Origin: Pomphorhynchus laevis
Lineage: Eukaryota > Acanthocephala > Palaeacanthocephala > Echinorhynchida > Pomphorhynchidae
Length of the DNA: 64,000 nt
Assembly: GCA_012934845.2 (NCBI GenBank)
Contig: WNNJ02001132.1
Location: forward strand, 1 to 64,000
Direction: 5' to 3'
Each line of letters begins with the position of its first letter. The stretch's first letter is position 1. Both the position numbers and the translations under genes were made by a program. Positions 1 to 13,000 of this stretch are shown here, piece by piece. The notes under the pieces were generated by a model. That model was not told the origin of the DNA. It saw only the letters and a list, made by a program, of their open reading frames with translations, and did no database searches.

Positions 1-66
<66 letters not shown>
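1..66. repeat. (AT)n microsatellite at window start
   Basis: A pure AT dinucleotide run opens the window; its true left end lies outside. Confidence 0.98.
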
Positions 67-68
<2 letters not shown>

Positions 69-169
69 CGGCATATTCTAATCGGTGTGACTCAGGATTG
101 ATAAAATCAATTCTTTCCATATATAAATGTAGATATTAACTAACCGAGCCAAATCAAAAACAAAATGAC

Positions 170-174
<5 letters not shown>

Positions 175-234
<60 letters not shown>
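175..234. repeat. (TA)n microsatellite
   Basis: A pure TA run directly abuts the first readable codons of the LINE fragment that follows. The element therefore begins inside or just after a microsatellite, either as a 5'-truncated insertion or because the repeat expanded inside it. Confidence 0.97.
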
Positions 235-236
<2 letters not shown>

Positions 237-239
<3 letters not shown>

Positions 240-1898
240 CCGAGTCAGTTGGTGCTTGGAGGTGATAACTTGTATTCTGTTGAAGGCTTCACGCAAGGCG
301 ATCCACTCGCTATGGCTGCCTTTGCTATGTCAACTTTGACGATTATTGACAAAATTAAACGTGAAGTTCCTCACGTCTTGCAAGGATGATTTGCAGACGA
401 TGCAAATTTTGTCGGGAATATTAACGACCATCAAAAAGTATAGTCAATTTTAACGGAATTCGGCCCAAAAATTGGCTATCAAGTAAAACCCACAAAAACT
501 TCACTATTAACCCACAAAGTAATTGAAAATCCGTTTTTGCCTTTTGGAGTTAATTATACAACTGAAGGCATTAAAATTCTCGGAATTCCTGTAGGTACTG
601 AAGAATATGTCGATTCGGTCATTCAAAATTCGTGTTGTTCGTGGTCTCAGGTTGTCGGACGGCTAGCAGATGTTGCAAAAGTAGATCCCCATATTGCCTA
701 TGCAGGCTTCGTCAAATCTGTGCAATTCCGATGGACTCATTTTCTACGAAGTGTAAAGTGTAACTCAATGCAATTAACACAGTTATCTGAAACAATTTTC
801 AAACATTTTGTTCCATCAACAATCAGACGCGAAATCGATTCGGAGTGGCGAACTATCTTATCTTCTCCAGCGAAACTAGGAGGTCTGGAAATTTTCGTTC
901 CATCAGTTTTGTGTAATATGGAATATTCATATTCCCAACGGATTTGTGAAACGTATAACGCAGGACTTCACAGCGATAATCTTAACAATCTACAAGCGGA
1001 TATAATAAAAGGGATCATTACCACACGTAAAATCGAATATCAAAATCGATTGTCTTCCATATTAGACACATTGTCGGTGGAAAGCAAAAATTTGATTGAT
1101 CATGCCTGTGCAGAAGGGGCTTCAGCTTGGTGTAGCGCTTCGCCTTTTGCTTCAGAGAAATTTCATATACGCGCTACAGAATTTGAAGACGCAATTTGCT
1201 GCCGGTATGGTTGGACTCCTGAATCGCTTCGGAATTCAATATGTATTTGCCAGTCGCCAATTCATATAGAGCATTCGCTATCCTGCAAAAGCGGCGGAGT
1301 TCCAATGATTAGACATGATATGATTCGAGATTTATGCGCGTCAGCGCTTAAAAAAGTGTGCCCTAGAGTCGAAATCGAACCAAAACTCGCAGCTGTCCCA
1401 GACACTGTGGTTTTCGAGAAGCAGACAACTACCAGAGACAGGCAGCCACGTCTTGACATAATGTGTACAAGATTAAGTAATGAACGTTTTGAGCGGACGT
1501 AGTTCGACGTTACAATATATTCTATTTATTGTAATCAATCAAACATTCGCCGAAGTCCTTTGTCAACATTTGATTATAACGACAGTAGAAAACAAGCAAA
1601 ATACAGTGAGCGCATTCAAACAATTGAACATGGTAAATTTATCCCCTTAGTTCGCTCTACATCAGGCGGAATGAGCAATGAAGTAATCAAGATTTTGAAA
1701 AAAATTGCATCAAAAGCTAGCAATAATACTGCGGAAGAATATGTTGACATACTAACAACCTTGAAAAGAAAATTGGCATTCGTCATTGCAAGGGGTGCAT
1801 CTCTTTGCTTGAGAAGTTGGCGCATTCTTCGATCAGGCGCGGAATCCAGATTCACTGGCATTCGACGCGCACAATTAAATGCAGATGATGAATCATAA
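237..1898 (+). mobile_element. Family A: R2-like LINE, C-terminal half of the polyprotein, broken
   Basis: This is the RT palm onward of a non-LTR retrotransposon polyprotein. The signature TQGDPLAM lies near 285-310 and the FADDA catalytic box near 390-405, separated by an in-frame TGA at 387-389. Frame 537-1502 covers thumb and linker, then a C-x-C-x7-H-x4-C knuckle followed by RHDMIRD and an RLDI...FDV pattern. That order is expected of the CCHC plus restriction-like (PD-D/ExK) nuclease tail of R2-type LINEs. A TAG near 1499 separates it from 1560-1898, the basic C-terminal end (SKYxERI, HGKFIPLV). The 5' half, with the Cys-rich region, is absent, so the copy is 5'-truncated. The nuclease assignment rests on pattern memory, not alignment. 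Confidence 0.82.
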
Positions 1899-2190
1899 CA
1901 ACTGACGTTTAAACGGTTAGAAACTTAGATGAAAATATTTGTTTATTGATATTTATAAAATCTCTTTCTTTTAAAAAATTATTATATACAGAGCTTTGAC
2001 CGAGAAGGCCGTTTTGCCCGCTCATCGTACATTACAAAACATTAAACAAACATATCAATTTCAACCAAACCAAGGATAAGAACTTCCAATGTTGCCTTGA
2101 TCAGCGTGTCTTATCCAAGTTTTGACCATGGCTTTGAATTGTCTTAATGATGACGCAGTCATGATGTCGTGAAGCAATGCGTTTCACAAC
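1899..2190. other. No gene seen
   Basis: Short AT-rich spacer between two LINE fragments facing each other. It may include the 3' UTR of the family A copy; no tail or target duplication was recognised. Confidence 0.6.
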
Positions 2191-3264
2191 TGTCTCACTC
2201 TGCGTGACAATCGAGATACCATTGTCGACCTTCCAATTTGTCTTTCGCGTAAAGCGAGAGAATGACCCCTGCGACTTTGTCGGACATTGAATTTAACACA
2301 TTCACTTGGGTATCCATCTCCTCCTTTACTATAGCCCACATCGCAAACAGATCCAGAACGAGTAGTCTGGCTTGCACTGATATCATGCCTATTGAAGTAA
2401 AACGATCGCTATAACTCATCATTTTACATCCTCGAACGAGCTTGCTGCCACGACGTAGAATTCTCTCCAAATCCCTCATTTCATCTCTTGTAGAAGGGAA
2501 TGATGCCTGGATAGCATATTCGATATGGGGACGAACAAGTGCATTATATAGCCGAGCAAAACACTGAGGAGATATTGACAAGAAGCGAGTTTTAATAAGA
2601 TAAATCATCTTCCTCACTAAACTGCACCGTCTTTTAGTATCCATTCTAGTTTTAAGTGTCGATTGCATAAGTATGCCAAGATCACGAACCTGATTGGTCG
2701 AAATGATATTACATGTCCCGACACTATACAAGGAAGACACATTGGACCTGCCGAGACGAATGTGTGAGCACATAGAAATGTTTATCAATACCCCAGTATT
2801 AACACTCCATGTATAAACCCTGTCAATGTCACGTTGTAAGCGGATATGGTCATCTGCAGATATGACCTCACATCAGATTTTGATGTCGTCAGCAAAGGCT
2901 AAACACGGACAATGGAGCTGTGTGAGTAAACTGTTCATGAACATATTAAACAATAAAGGTCCTGGTACAGAACCCTGATGAACTCCAGACGTATTAAATG
3001 TGGTGAGAATAGGATACTACCAACTCGTACTATGAAAGATCTGTTAGATAGAAAATCTCTAATCCATCCTATAACTGAGCTATTAATGCCGTAGCTGGCC
3101 ACTGTTTGAATGAGGAGACTATGGGGAACACGATCAAACGCACGACTAAAATCGAACAGAATAACGTCAACTGCCTTTCTTTGAGACATGGATTCAACCC
3201 AGGCCTCACGGGCATACAAAAGGTTGGTAAGGCAAGAACGTCCTTTTCTGAAGCAATGTTGCAT
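2150..3264 (-). mobile_element. CR1/Jockey-like LINE, RT fragment, broken
   Basis: Reading leftward from 3264, the translation shows QHCFRKGRSCLTNLL and then DFSRAFDRVPHSLL, the fingers/palm blocks of an APE-type LINE reverse transcriptase. A FADD box lies near 2895 in another frame, followed by a 197-residue frame (2788-2195) matching the thumb and downstream region (LYNALVRPHIEYA). At least two frame breaks separate the parts. The endonuclease and ORF1 are missing, so this is a 5'-truncated copy. It belongs to a different family from the 7.5-12.7 kb element, judging by the distinct palm wording. Confidence 0.8.
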
Positions 3265-4050
3265 AAAGCTATGCTAACCTGATATGCTCAAATGTCTGAA
3301 TATATGTTAGTAAGTCTTGATCTCTTTATATATAAGTCTTGATCTCTTTATTCAGTAAAACAATTTTCTGTGATAGCCTTTGAATTAAAAGAGGCACCAC
3401 TTGTGATATTTTTAACAGAAACAGAGAGAGTTATTCAAAACGCAAAAAGTTGTCATGCACGCTTTAATATAACGCCTGAAATGACAGAGTTGTTTCGATA
3501 AATACTTCATTTTTACCCGAAGTTAATTAAAAATAAATATTCAGGAAAATTTTACGGTGATAAATACTTTAGGGGAAGTAATGCAAAATATGTCATAACT
3601 CTAGTAAAATTGGTAAATGTAATAATTTAAAATGACTGCTTACCATTAAAACATGTCTGTATATATCTTTTATATATGCTACTAACCACATAATTGATTA
3701 CTTAAAGTATGACCTCAAAGCAGCAACATGAAGTTGGATTGTTATCCTGATGATAACAGGAGCTATCGAAATATAAAAAATTTTCAAATAAAGGAAAATT
3801 ATTTTCTTCTTTGCTCCAATAAAACTATACAATCGAAGTGGAAGAATATTTTGGGTTTAGTATTTGTTATGAAATTGGATGTTCTAAAATTATACTTTAA
3901 AAAGTAAATTTGATGACTCTAGTCAGATTATTATTTATTATTTAGCTTAATTATTTTTAGCTAATGCTTTTCAAATATTTCCAAAAACTTGTTTTGTAAT
4001 TTCGTTTATAGATAATTGATGTAGTAGCTAAACGCTGGTTATGGTTTTTG
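3265..4050. other. AT-rich spacer with a short tandem duplication and a PLE end remnant
   Basis: An 18-base direct duplication (taagtcttgatctcttta) sits at 3311-3328 and 3333-3350. A Penelope-type end remnant lies at 3720-3840 (separate entry). No coding region is visible. The stretch should include the promoter and 5' UTR of the CTDNEP1-like gene, but no promoter element could be told from background. Confidence 0.5.
3720..3840 (+). mobile_element. Solo remnant of a PLE-1 end with a decayed hammerhead core
   Basis: The segment reads like the 3' terminal region of the PLE-1 copies at 16.9 and 18.9 kb: CTGATGA at 3747-3753, an AGGA loop, then CTATCGAAATATA and an AAATAAA run. Three bases between the CTGATGA box and stem II are missing relative to the better copies, so the ribozyme fold is probably lost. 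Confidence 0.55.
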
Positions 4051-7000
4051 ATGGATATCGATTTTGAAAAATTGAGACGTTCATGGTTTCAAGCAATATT
4101 TCTCTTTGTTTCTCGCTGGATAACTAATATATGCATGGTATTTTACAGGAGCTACAAACAAGTAGGTGAATAAATTAAATCAGCTAACTGAGTCTACGTA
4201 TTGTTATATAATTATAAAATAAACAACTCGTTTTTTATGCTCAGATTTTCAATGTTTAGGTGTCTTCTGTGAGTACATTGAAATATGTTGACTGCCCTTT
4301 AACTATTGTTTCCTTCCATAGATTAAGTACAACAAGTTTAACGCTATGATATTACTATTTCTATGCACTGTTTCTAGGCACTGTTAATAGAAAAATTTTG
4401 GTCCTCGATTTAGATGAAACGTTAATCCATTCCCAAGTTGATAGCATTCATAAGCGTCTCACTAACTCACCGCCAGACTTCTGTATCAAGGTAAGCTATC
4501 AAATTGTATGACATAAAATATGTTTATTAAACTCAAAAGAAGTTTAATAATCAAATCAGGCAACTGAGTCTACGTATATAAATTTTTTTATAAATTAAAA
4601 ATAATAAATTGTCGAAAATAAAGATAAATAATGAACAGAATTACATCAATGATTTTTAAATAAAAATCATTTTTTTGGATCTTTATGAAGATATGTATAC
4701 AAAACTTACTAAATTAAAGGATAACTATATAACTTTGTCTTAGTAATAACTTTGTCTTCATATGCAAAAAGCTTTATTATAATATACTAATGAAAGAGGT
4801 TAATTCTAATGATTCAAATGTAAATCCAACATATGAACTTAGTGAGTTGAGTTTAGAAACAATTATTACAAGTCACTGTTCTATAATGGATAAAAAGGGT
4901 ATAAAGGTTGAAGCATATACTAAAACTATACTAAAACATATATTAATTGCTTAAATGCTTACTTTGGTAGATTAAATACATCAAAGATAAACATTTGGAA
5001 AGATTATATATTTGATAAAATTAAAAATAAAATGAAAATAACAAACAATTACAAAAGGAAAGATAAAATTAATAAAGATATGTATACAAAACTTACTAAA
5101 TTAAAGGATAACTATATAATAACAACTATTGATAAAGCTAGTAATAACTTTGTCTTCATATGCAAAAAGCTTTACTATGATATACTAATGCAATATACAT
5201 CCGAGTGAATGCAACGTTAATCGATCGATTTACTTCGCGATGAGTGTATCCTCTCATTAGCATTTCATCCCTAATGCGTTGTATCCACTTTACAGTTCGT
5301 TATATAATAACTTAAATGATTACTTTAGTAAGCTGATTAATAGTGAAAGCTCGAATATATCTAAGATAAAAATTTGGAAAGATTATATATTTGATAAAAT
5401 TAAAAATAAAATGAAAATAACAAACAATTATAAAAGAAAAGATAAAATTAATAAAGATATGTATAAAGAACTTACTAATTTAAAGGATAACTATATCATT
5501 TGATGATCCAACATAGCTACTGTAAAGAAAACAGGCCTCCGTGACTTTCTTCCGCCTTGCCGTCCATTGTCTAATCCGCCGTTCGAGTCATCGAAGGGAT
5601 CTGAGATACTCTATGAAAAGACTATCCCTACTGCTGATGCAAGCCGGCCAATTATTTAGCCGTTGATCGACAAATGTCGAACATACGTTGCCTGGGCCGC
5701 TCCACGAAGATGCTTATTGGCAATATGTGCTAGTTTAATACTTAATCGATTGGCACCAAGCGGCCCTAATAATAAATAATTATTATAATAATTTTAATAT
5801 TTTTTCCAGCTATAATATATTGCAGATCTTGCACCATGAAGCCATCCTGCAAAGGCCGATAATCAGCTTCGAACGAAACTTTGCTATTTGTGTTTGGTAT
5901 GATGTATTTTTTCTGAGCTAGCATCCGAGCCATCCTCCTCAGTAGAATAGAGGCTTCCTGGCCAGCGCCACTCATGCTTAGGTATGATGTATTTTTTCTG
6001 AGCTAGCAACCGAGCCATCCTCCTTAGTAGAATAGAGACTTCCTGGCCAGCGCCACTCATGCTTGATTATATTACGGGTATGAATGATGCGTGCTCAATT
6101 AGAGCAACTTTCTCGAGGTATTTGCTCCTTTTCCTATTGATGTGGAACTCAAAGCAAGCGTCAGTAGATTTGGCCATCTTTGATGATGCAAACGCGTTGA
6201 AAACGCATGCATCTAGGTAAGTACGCACCGATCTGTCACCATACAATCCTAAACATAAGATATCTAGCCTACCATCGTCATCATGAGTTGTCGTAACATT
6301 CCTAAAATGTACAATGCTATTGACAGTACTCAAGATAGGCTCAGTTTTAACGTTCGGACATATCTCTGTGAATTGACGTGCCAGAATATCACGAATTATA
6401 TAATGGCTCATTGATGGTAGTCCGCTAAGTTTACAAGAGAATGAATGAAGTAAGCTCTTCACATTCACACAACGTTGGGGCATCTTTTTGTAAAAGACCA
6501 TATCTCGACGTGATTGCATCACGGAATTCTTCACTACTTATTCGAGTATCTAATTCGTTTGCGGGGTATAAAGAAAGCCAATAGGATGATCCTGTCAATG
6601 TGACGAAAACTTGTATGAACATTAAATTTTTCTATTCTGTATTTAAAAAATTTAAATTTAAATTTAAATTTAAATTTTTTATTATAAAATTTTTATTTTA
6701 AAATAAAACAATAATTTTAATAATTAAATTAAATAAGTAAATAATTTAATTATAAATAACTTCGAAGCAGATATCTTAGCTTCTACCATATAGCAGTTTC
6801 TCCAGATGACCTCTCATCCTTATTCTGACACATTTTTTATTAGTCAATTCATAAACATGACTTTTATTTTCAACTTAAATTTTATATTTTAACTTGATAT
6901 AAGTTTTATTAAATCTTGATGCAATCACGTCGAGATATGGTCTTTTACAAAAAGATGCCCCAACGTTGTGTGAATGTGAAGAGCTTACTTCATTCATTCT

Positions 7001-10000
7001 CTTGTAAACTTAGCGGACTACCATCAATGAGCCATTATATAATTCGTGATATTCTGGCACGTCAATTCACAGAGATATGTCCGAACGTTAAAACTGAGCC
7101 TATCTTGAGTACTGTCAATAGCATTGTACATTTTAGGAATGTTACGACAACTCATGATGACGATGGTAGGCTAGATATCTTATGTTTAGGATTGTATGGT
7201 GACAGATCGGTGCGTACTTACCTAGATGCATGCGTTTTCAACGCGTTCGCATCATCAAAGATGGCCAAATCTACTGACGCTTGCTTTGAGTAATAACTTC
7301 GAAGCTATATTAATAGCTTAGATATTATTATTAATAACTTAGATATCTTAGCTTCTACTATCTGAGGCTATAGGGAGCCACTTTTACAATATTTTTGGCT
7401 GTAGGGAGCCACCCTTACAATATTTTTGGCTGTAGGGTGCCACCCTTACTATATTTTTTAACTGTAGGGTGCCACCCTTACATTTTTTAAAGTTTTTCTT
7501 TTTCTTCGATTTGCCTTTGTTGTTTGGATTCTTTGTTCAATTGACGTATTGCTCTGAACAAAAAGCTATTTTTACAGTGAACTGTATGTGCAAGAAATTC
7601 TTCAAACCTACGTCCTCGTCGCATTTGCGTGGTGTGTGTTTGTACTGCGGCTTTGCAGCCCAATACGTCAAGAAAGTCTTGTTCGTGAGCAAATTTGTTG
7701 AAACCTGAGCGAGATAGTCCGGAAGTGGTTCTATATCTGCGCAACATATACGCTCAGCTGATTTTTGTATTCTAATTAAACGCGCTAGTAGAGATGAACC
7801 TATGTCGCAGAAGACAGGGTATGCATATCCTATTAAAGGTCGAATTAAGGAGTAATATAGTATTCGAAGATCATCTGCCGAGAAACCGTAGTACTTACAC
7901 TTTCGCATCATATAAAGTCTTATTAAGCACTTACGCATAATCATACTTGCATGGGACGACATGAAAGATTCGACTCTAACAACACGCCTAATACACAGCA
8001 AGTACGAGTTCTAATCATGCTAAAATCACACAGTCCATCAGGATTACTATTTCGTAGCTGATAGTGAATTATCTTGGATTTCGAAGTGTTCAATATAAGT
8101 TATTCATCGACGTCCATAATTCTACATTAGTGATTTCCTTTGCTATTGTTACGTTCGAGTTTATAATGCTATCTTCGCATGTTAAAATGATCAAGTCATC
8201 AGCATATTTAAAGCACGATGAATTCTGACAGCAGACTCTAAAATTATCTACATACACACTAAAAAGTAACGGTGATATGACACTACCTTGAGGAACGCCA
8301 ACATTAACGTATGCCCTATCTGAAGACGTGTTTTTATATCGAATTAATTGCATACGTTCATTCAAATAAGAAGCCAACATTACCCTATCTGAAGACGTGT
8401 TTTTATATTGAATGAATTGCATACGTTCATTCAAATAAGAAGCCAATAATCTAACACCATGGTGATAAAATACTATCAAATTTCGTTAATAGCAAAGTAT
8501 GATTTACTGTGTCAAACGCTCTACTTAAATCTACCATTGGACACTGAACAATCGGCTAATTATTTCTGTCTAGATGATGCAATATAGCTTGTCGAAGAGA
8601 GATTATAGCTTTTGTCGTACTTCCACCTGGTCTAAAAGCAAATTGGTTACGACTTATCGTGTTTAGTAATTTATTTTTAATACGACTGATAAATATTTTT
8701 TCCATCAATTTTGTTAAAGCTGGTATTAAACTTATTGGTCTGTAATCATCAGCTGAAAGAGGTTTGCCATTTTTTGGTATGAGAACGACCTTAGACAGTT
8801 TTAGCGCTGACGGAACGACTCCTGTATTAAATGTAAGACTAAGTGAGAGTTGTAGCGTTATTGTATCGATGAGTGTTGTTAAGGCCCATAAAGGCGGTTT
8901 GGACCGTAGGACACTTTCTTCGGAAGTCGATGCAGTGTGGAAGTAATAATAGATTAAGAGATGTCTTTGTGTTGCTGGTTGTGACATGGCAACCATTTGA
9001 CTTGCTTGACTGGTACACTGGGCAAGTAATGAAGCCGATGCAAGCCGTTCATTTCCGAGAAGCATAATTAATCCAGTCATCGTTATACACACTGTTTTAG
9101 GTGAGTAACTATATATAAGTAAGTATTGGAACAGTTCATAACGAGCTCTCGACGATATTCGTAGCAAATGTGGTAAATTGTTTATTAGATCAGTGCAACT
9201 AGGCAACAAATGTAGACAGCTAAACTTTGTCAGAAGGTTATTTTCGAGGTCCTGTTTAATTTTTCCCACTATCTTTCTACTATAATTTGATTTGAAGGCC
9301 GCATTTACCATCGAAGGTATCGATCCGTTTGAATGATTGTCACCCGCTAATAAAATGTCTAGTAATGTGATCAAAAACACATATACTACTGTGCATTGCG
9401 ATTTAAAGAAAACTATTTTTGATGCTGAATTCACTGTATAATTATTATCGTTGAGCATAATAAGAGTATAAACCCAACACACTGTTCAGGTAAAGCTTTA
9501 ACGACACTTTCAAGCCCAGATGTCTTCGAAGCGTTGATATCTGTCACGATATTGGGAATATTCATAGAATCAAAGAGTGATTCGATAAATCTCGGTATTT
9601 TGTTATAGATTGACTGGTTGCAAATGTACACTTTGCCGATCTTAAGAGTTGATCCTTGATCCAAGAAAACCAATTAAAAGATTTCCGTCCGAAGTAAAGG
9701 GCAATAACAAATCCTCTTAAGTTTACAGTTAAATAGCTTTTAACCAAGAAGCTTTGATCATTTATAAATCACTAAATCATTTATATGATTTAGTGATTTG
9801 ATCACTAAATCATTTATATGCATCAAATGATCTGCTAATGTAAACCAAAATTCGAATGATCAATTTTGATCACTGATCATTTTAATTAAGGATTCGACTG
9901 ATTTCCGACGATTTTGACGCAATAATGATGCTAATAATGTGCGAAGTTTCGCTAAAAGCGAACTTTATCAGATCATTAAATATCAAGTCATCATTAAACT

Positions 10001-13000
10001 TGTAGAAACAAGTGCATCCGCCCCATCATAAAATTCATTGCAATATTGAGAGTGACTAAGCAAGGAACTTTTTGGTGTTTCGATTGTCTCATTGTAAAGC
10101 TGGTTTAGCTTATTAACCAATTCTGATTCGCATAGTTGGTCAAAACTTGAGGTCGTTGGGTTGCAACGCAAATTTTTTACACATTTCCAAAATGCAGATG
10201 ACGATTTTTCGCACTTAGTCGCGAAAAACAGACTTACGCGATCTATCAATCATAATTGAAGTTTCTGTTTCAGGTAATTGTAATTTGTAAGATTATTTGA
10301 TCGGTAAGCCTTGTATTTTTCTTCTTGAAGTTACTTTGTCAAAGGACTCATCCATGTAGGATCACATGAAGTAATGCAGACTATACACTCAGGTATACAC
10401 ATATTGATGCAAGTTTCTACTAACTTTGATAATTCCTCCAAGTTCCAGACTGAGTCTGATCCAACAACTGCCAGCCCTGCCGCGCATGAATTTTTGTATC
10501 GAATGATATGCTGTTCTCGCCTATCATATACCACATGTATAGAAATTGTATATCTTTTTGAATATTGACGCGGAAAAATTAATAATCCGCAGTGATCGGA
10601 TTCGACTAGAGGTGATCCCTTTGTTACTTCAGTAAAATATGCTTCAGAGTATATATGTTATCTAATATGGCGTTTCCTCTTGAAAATTTGACTAACTGAA
10701 CAAAGCCAAGTTCACGCGTAACGATACCTAGATCAAGCATATTAAAGTCACATGACATTAGGGTGTGTTTATGTTTTTCTTGTATTCGGATCAACAAGCT
10801 TGTCAGAATTTGGACAGCTGTTTCTTTGCATCCTATTGGAGGGCGGTATACATTAATAATCACTAAGCGACAAATACGTCGTCTTTTATTTTTGGACAAC
10901 TTCACCACTAGTATTTCTAAATCTTTTGAAACAAATGATTCGAGTAATGACGGATTTAGACTTGCGTGAGAATTTACATAATTGACAACGCCACCTCCAG
11001 ATTTGTCTGTGCGATGTGCGGAACACATGTAGTAACCAGGTATATGCGCAGAGTCAACTGAACTGCTTGATATCCAAGTTTCCACTATCAATAGTATGTC
11101 TGAATGGTACTGATGCGCACATTGCTGAAGAGAGCATAGCTTGTTCATTATGTTGCGAGCATTTGTAAAATATATTGAGAGATATTTCATAGAGTTGCAA
11201 CTGTTTTTTAGCGTGTCGTCTTTATAGTCCTGATAAGTTACCTCATTTGATTCATCGTTAGTCAAAGTTGTAGACGTTACCGCATCGTTTGATGTCACCT
11301 TTTGACGGTTGGTAAATTGCGAACATGGAAATTTTCAATACGCTGATGCATTTACCATTTGCACGGCGTTTGGCTAATTCATATCTAGCAGCTCTATGTC
11401 GCAAAACATCTTTCGGAGACAAGTCAGGATATATCTTAATGTCATTAGTGCAAGGTCCAAATCTGAAGCGTAGTATCGTTAAAGCCTGTTCGCTAGACTC
11501 GAAAACGGCCTTCAGCAATCTTGGCTTGACACTAGTTGGTGACTCTCTTCGACGCAAACGCAGAACCCTGACCAATTTGAAGCTTATGTTTAGCAATTTT
11601 CCCTTCATTAGTTGATGTAAATGTTCAAGAATTAAAGTTCTATCGTATGTAATACGTTCTGTTAGTAGAGAAGATTTTGACTCTGGCACGTTATGAAATA
11701 TAATGCAACAATTTCTAGGATACCTTCGAGACTGGGTGGTTATTTTACCATTAGTGGTTGTGGAATCTATTTTGACGTGCGATAAGCTAAGAGGGATGTT
11801 GATAGTATCGCATGAGGCTTTGTTATCTTTCTTGTTAAAACTTACAGTGCGTTTGTTTGAGTTGCAAAAAATCCGGGAATATTGTGTGAGTTGGTTTACT
11901 TTCGTCAATCAACATTTTTTGGTAATGTCGAGATTACTGAGTCGAATTGCAGGTTCTCATTCCGCAATCATGGTTGAGTTTACAAAGATTCGTGACGGTG
12001 AACATACACACGGTGAATTTCCAAGTACAGAAGGAGTAATGTTTTGAAAAGTATTATGGTTTTGGAAACTACGTTGTTCTGTTGCAGTAACTAGCGATGT
12101 TCTCGGTGCTGTTAATTCCGTTTGATGTAAACGTGTGGATACATTTCCCATAAATAGTTCTAAATTGCATGTTCTGTTTGATTTATTCATTCCTTGAATT
12201 TCAGTATTTTTTCGATTCAAATAAAAAGTCATTTTGATATTCTCTAGTATTTCCAATACATGAGGTAAGCTTTTCCAAACAAGCACTTAAACTCTCCAAG
12301 CAATTTCCAATATATGCAAATCGACAAGAGAGAAATGTATGTAGACAATGCGGACAGAACGTTGATAAGTCAGAAGGAACAGGTGACCTCTTATCGATAT
12401 ATATAAAGGTAATAAAAAGGTGAAATTTGGAGTGGCACATTTTTGGAGGCAAAAAGACTCTTTAGATTGATAAGTTACAATTGATGGAGTTTGAATATTC
12501 TGAGTTGGCACATTTAACTTAGAGTTTGTAGTATGCGGACCTAATTGCGAGATATTGTTAAGAGGAAGTGAATAATTCACATGTCTATATTCGGCATATT
12601 CAATTAATATATCAATAAGTTCAGTTTTTGGGCCAATGTAAGTCAATTGTCTCTTTCTACGTTCTTCCTTTAAATCAACTTGTCTCAGTTTATAAACATT
12701 ATTTAGCAAACGAGAATCAGCTTAAGCATCGGGCAGTGACAAAGTATTTCTAGGTTTTCTTGGCATGTCTTATACTCCAAAAAGCTATTTATTTCTTCCA
12801 GGGATCTAAATTCAGCAGGAAGTATCAAATTCAGCCGATATAATATATTGGCTGAATTAATATATAATATATTATTATATAATTTATATTATATAATTTA
12901 TTATTATATAATATATAATAATATATATAATAATATTAATAATTTATAATTATAAAGTGAATATTTGATTTTCTACAATTTTTTGAAGTCAAAAATGTTA

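Larger units (their letters stand above)
7490..11298 (-). pseudogene. LINE ORF2: APE endonuclease plus reverse transcriptase
   Basis: Frame 11298-10624 is an APE-like endonuclease: [14 protein letters not shown] at the start, [16 protein letters not shown] and a LMSCDFN metal-site block. Frames at 10534-9983 are the linker. Frame 9482-8556 holds the RT fingers ([20 protein letters not shown]) and the [15 protein letters not shown] block. Frame 8479-8090 holds [14 protein letters not shown] and [10 protein letters not shown], the catalytic palm. Frame 8001-7537 is the post-RT region ([16 protein letters not shown]). The palm carries an in-frame 69-base duplication. At least four frame breaks are present. 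Confidence 0.82.
7490..12720 (-). mobile_element. Near full-length CR1/Jockey-like LINE with ORF1 and ORF2, broken
   Basis: A ~5.2 kb antisense element fills most of the third intron of the CTDNEP1-like gene. In order of its own transcription it has a Cys-rich start, an RRM-like ORF1, an APE endonuclease, an RT with YADD and a C-terminal region. Several frame breaks show it is inactive. The order ORF1-APE-RT without RNase H is that of CR1, L2 and Jockey-type LINEs; the clade is not settled. The 31-base tandem array at 7366-7489 may be part of its 3' end. Confidence 0.85.

Noticed and set aside
175-389. ORF starting with a Tyr-Ile repeat
   Set aside because: The start is the translated TA microsatellite; only the part after 237 is LINE sequence.
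1262-1861. - strand frames at 1262-1459 and 1616-1861
   Set aside because: They are shadows of the + strand LINE coding sequence.
8764-9067. + strand frames opposite the LINE ORF2
   Set aside because: Antisense shadows of the RT coding strand.
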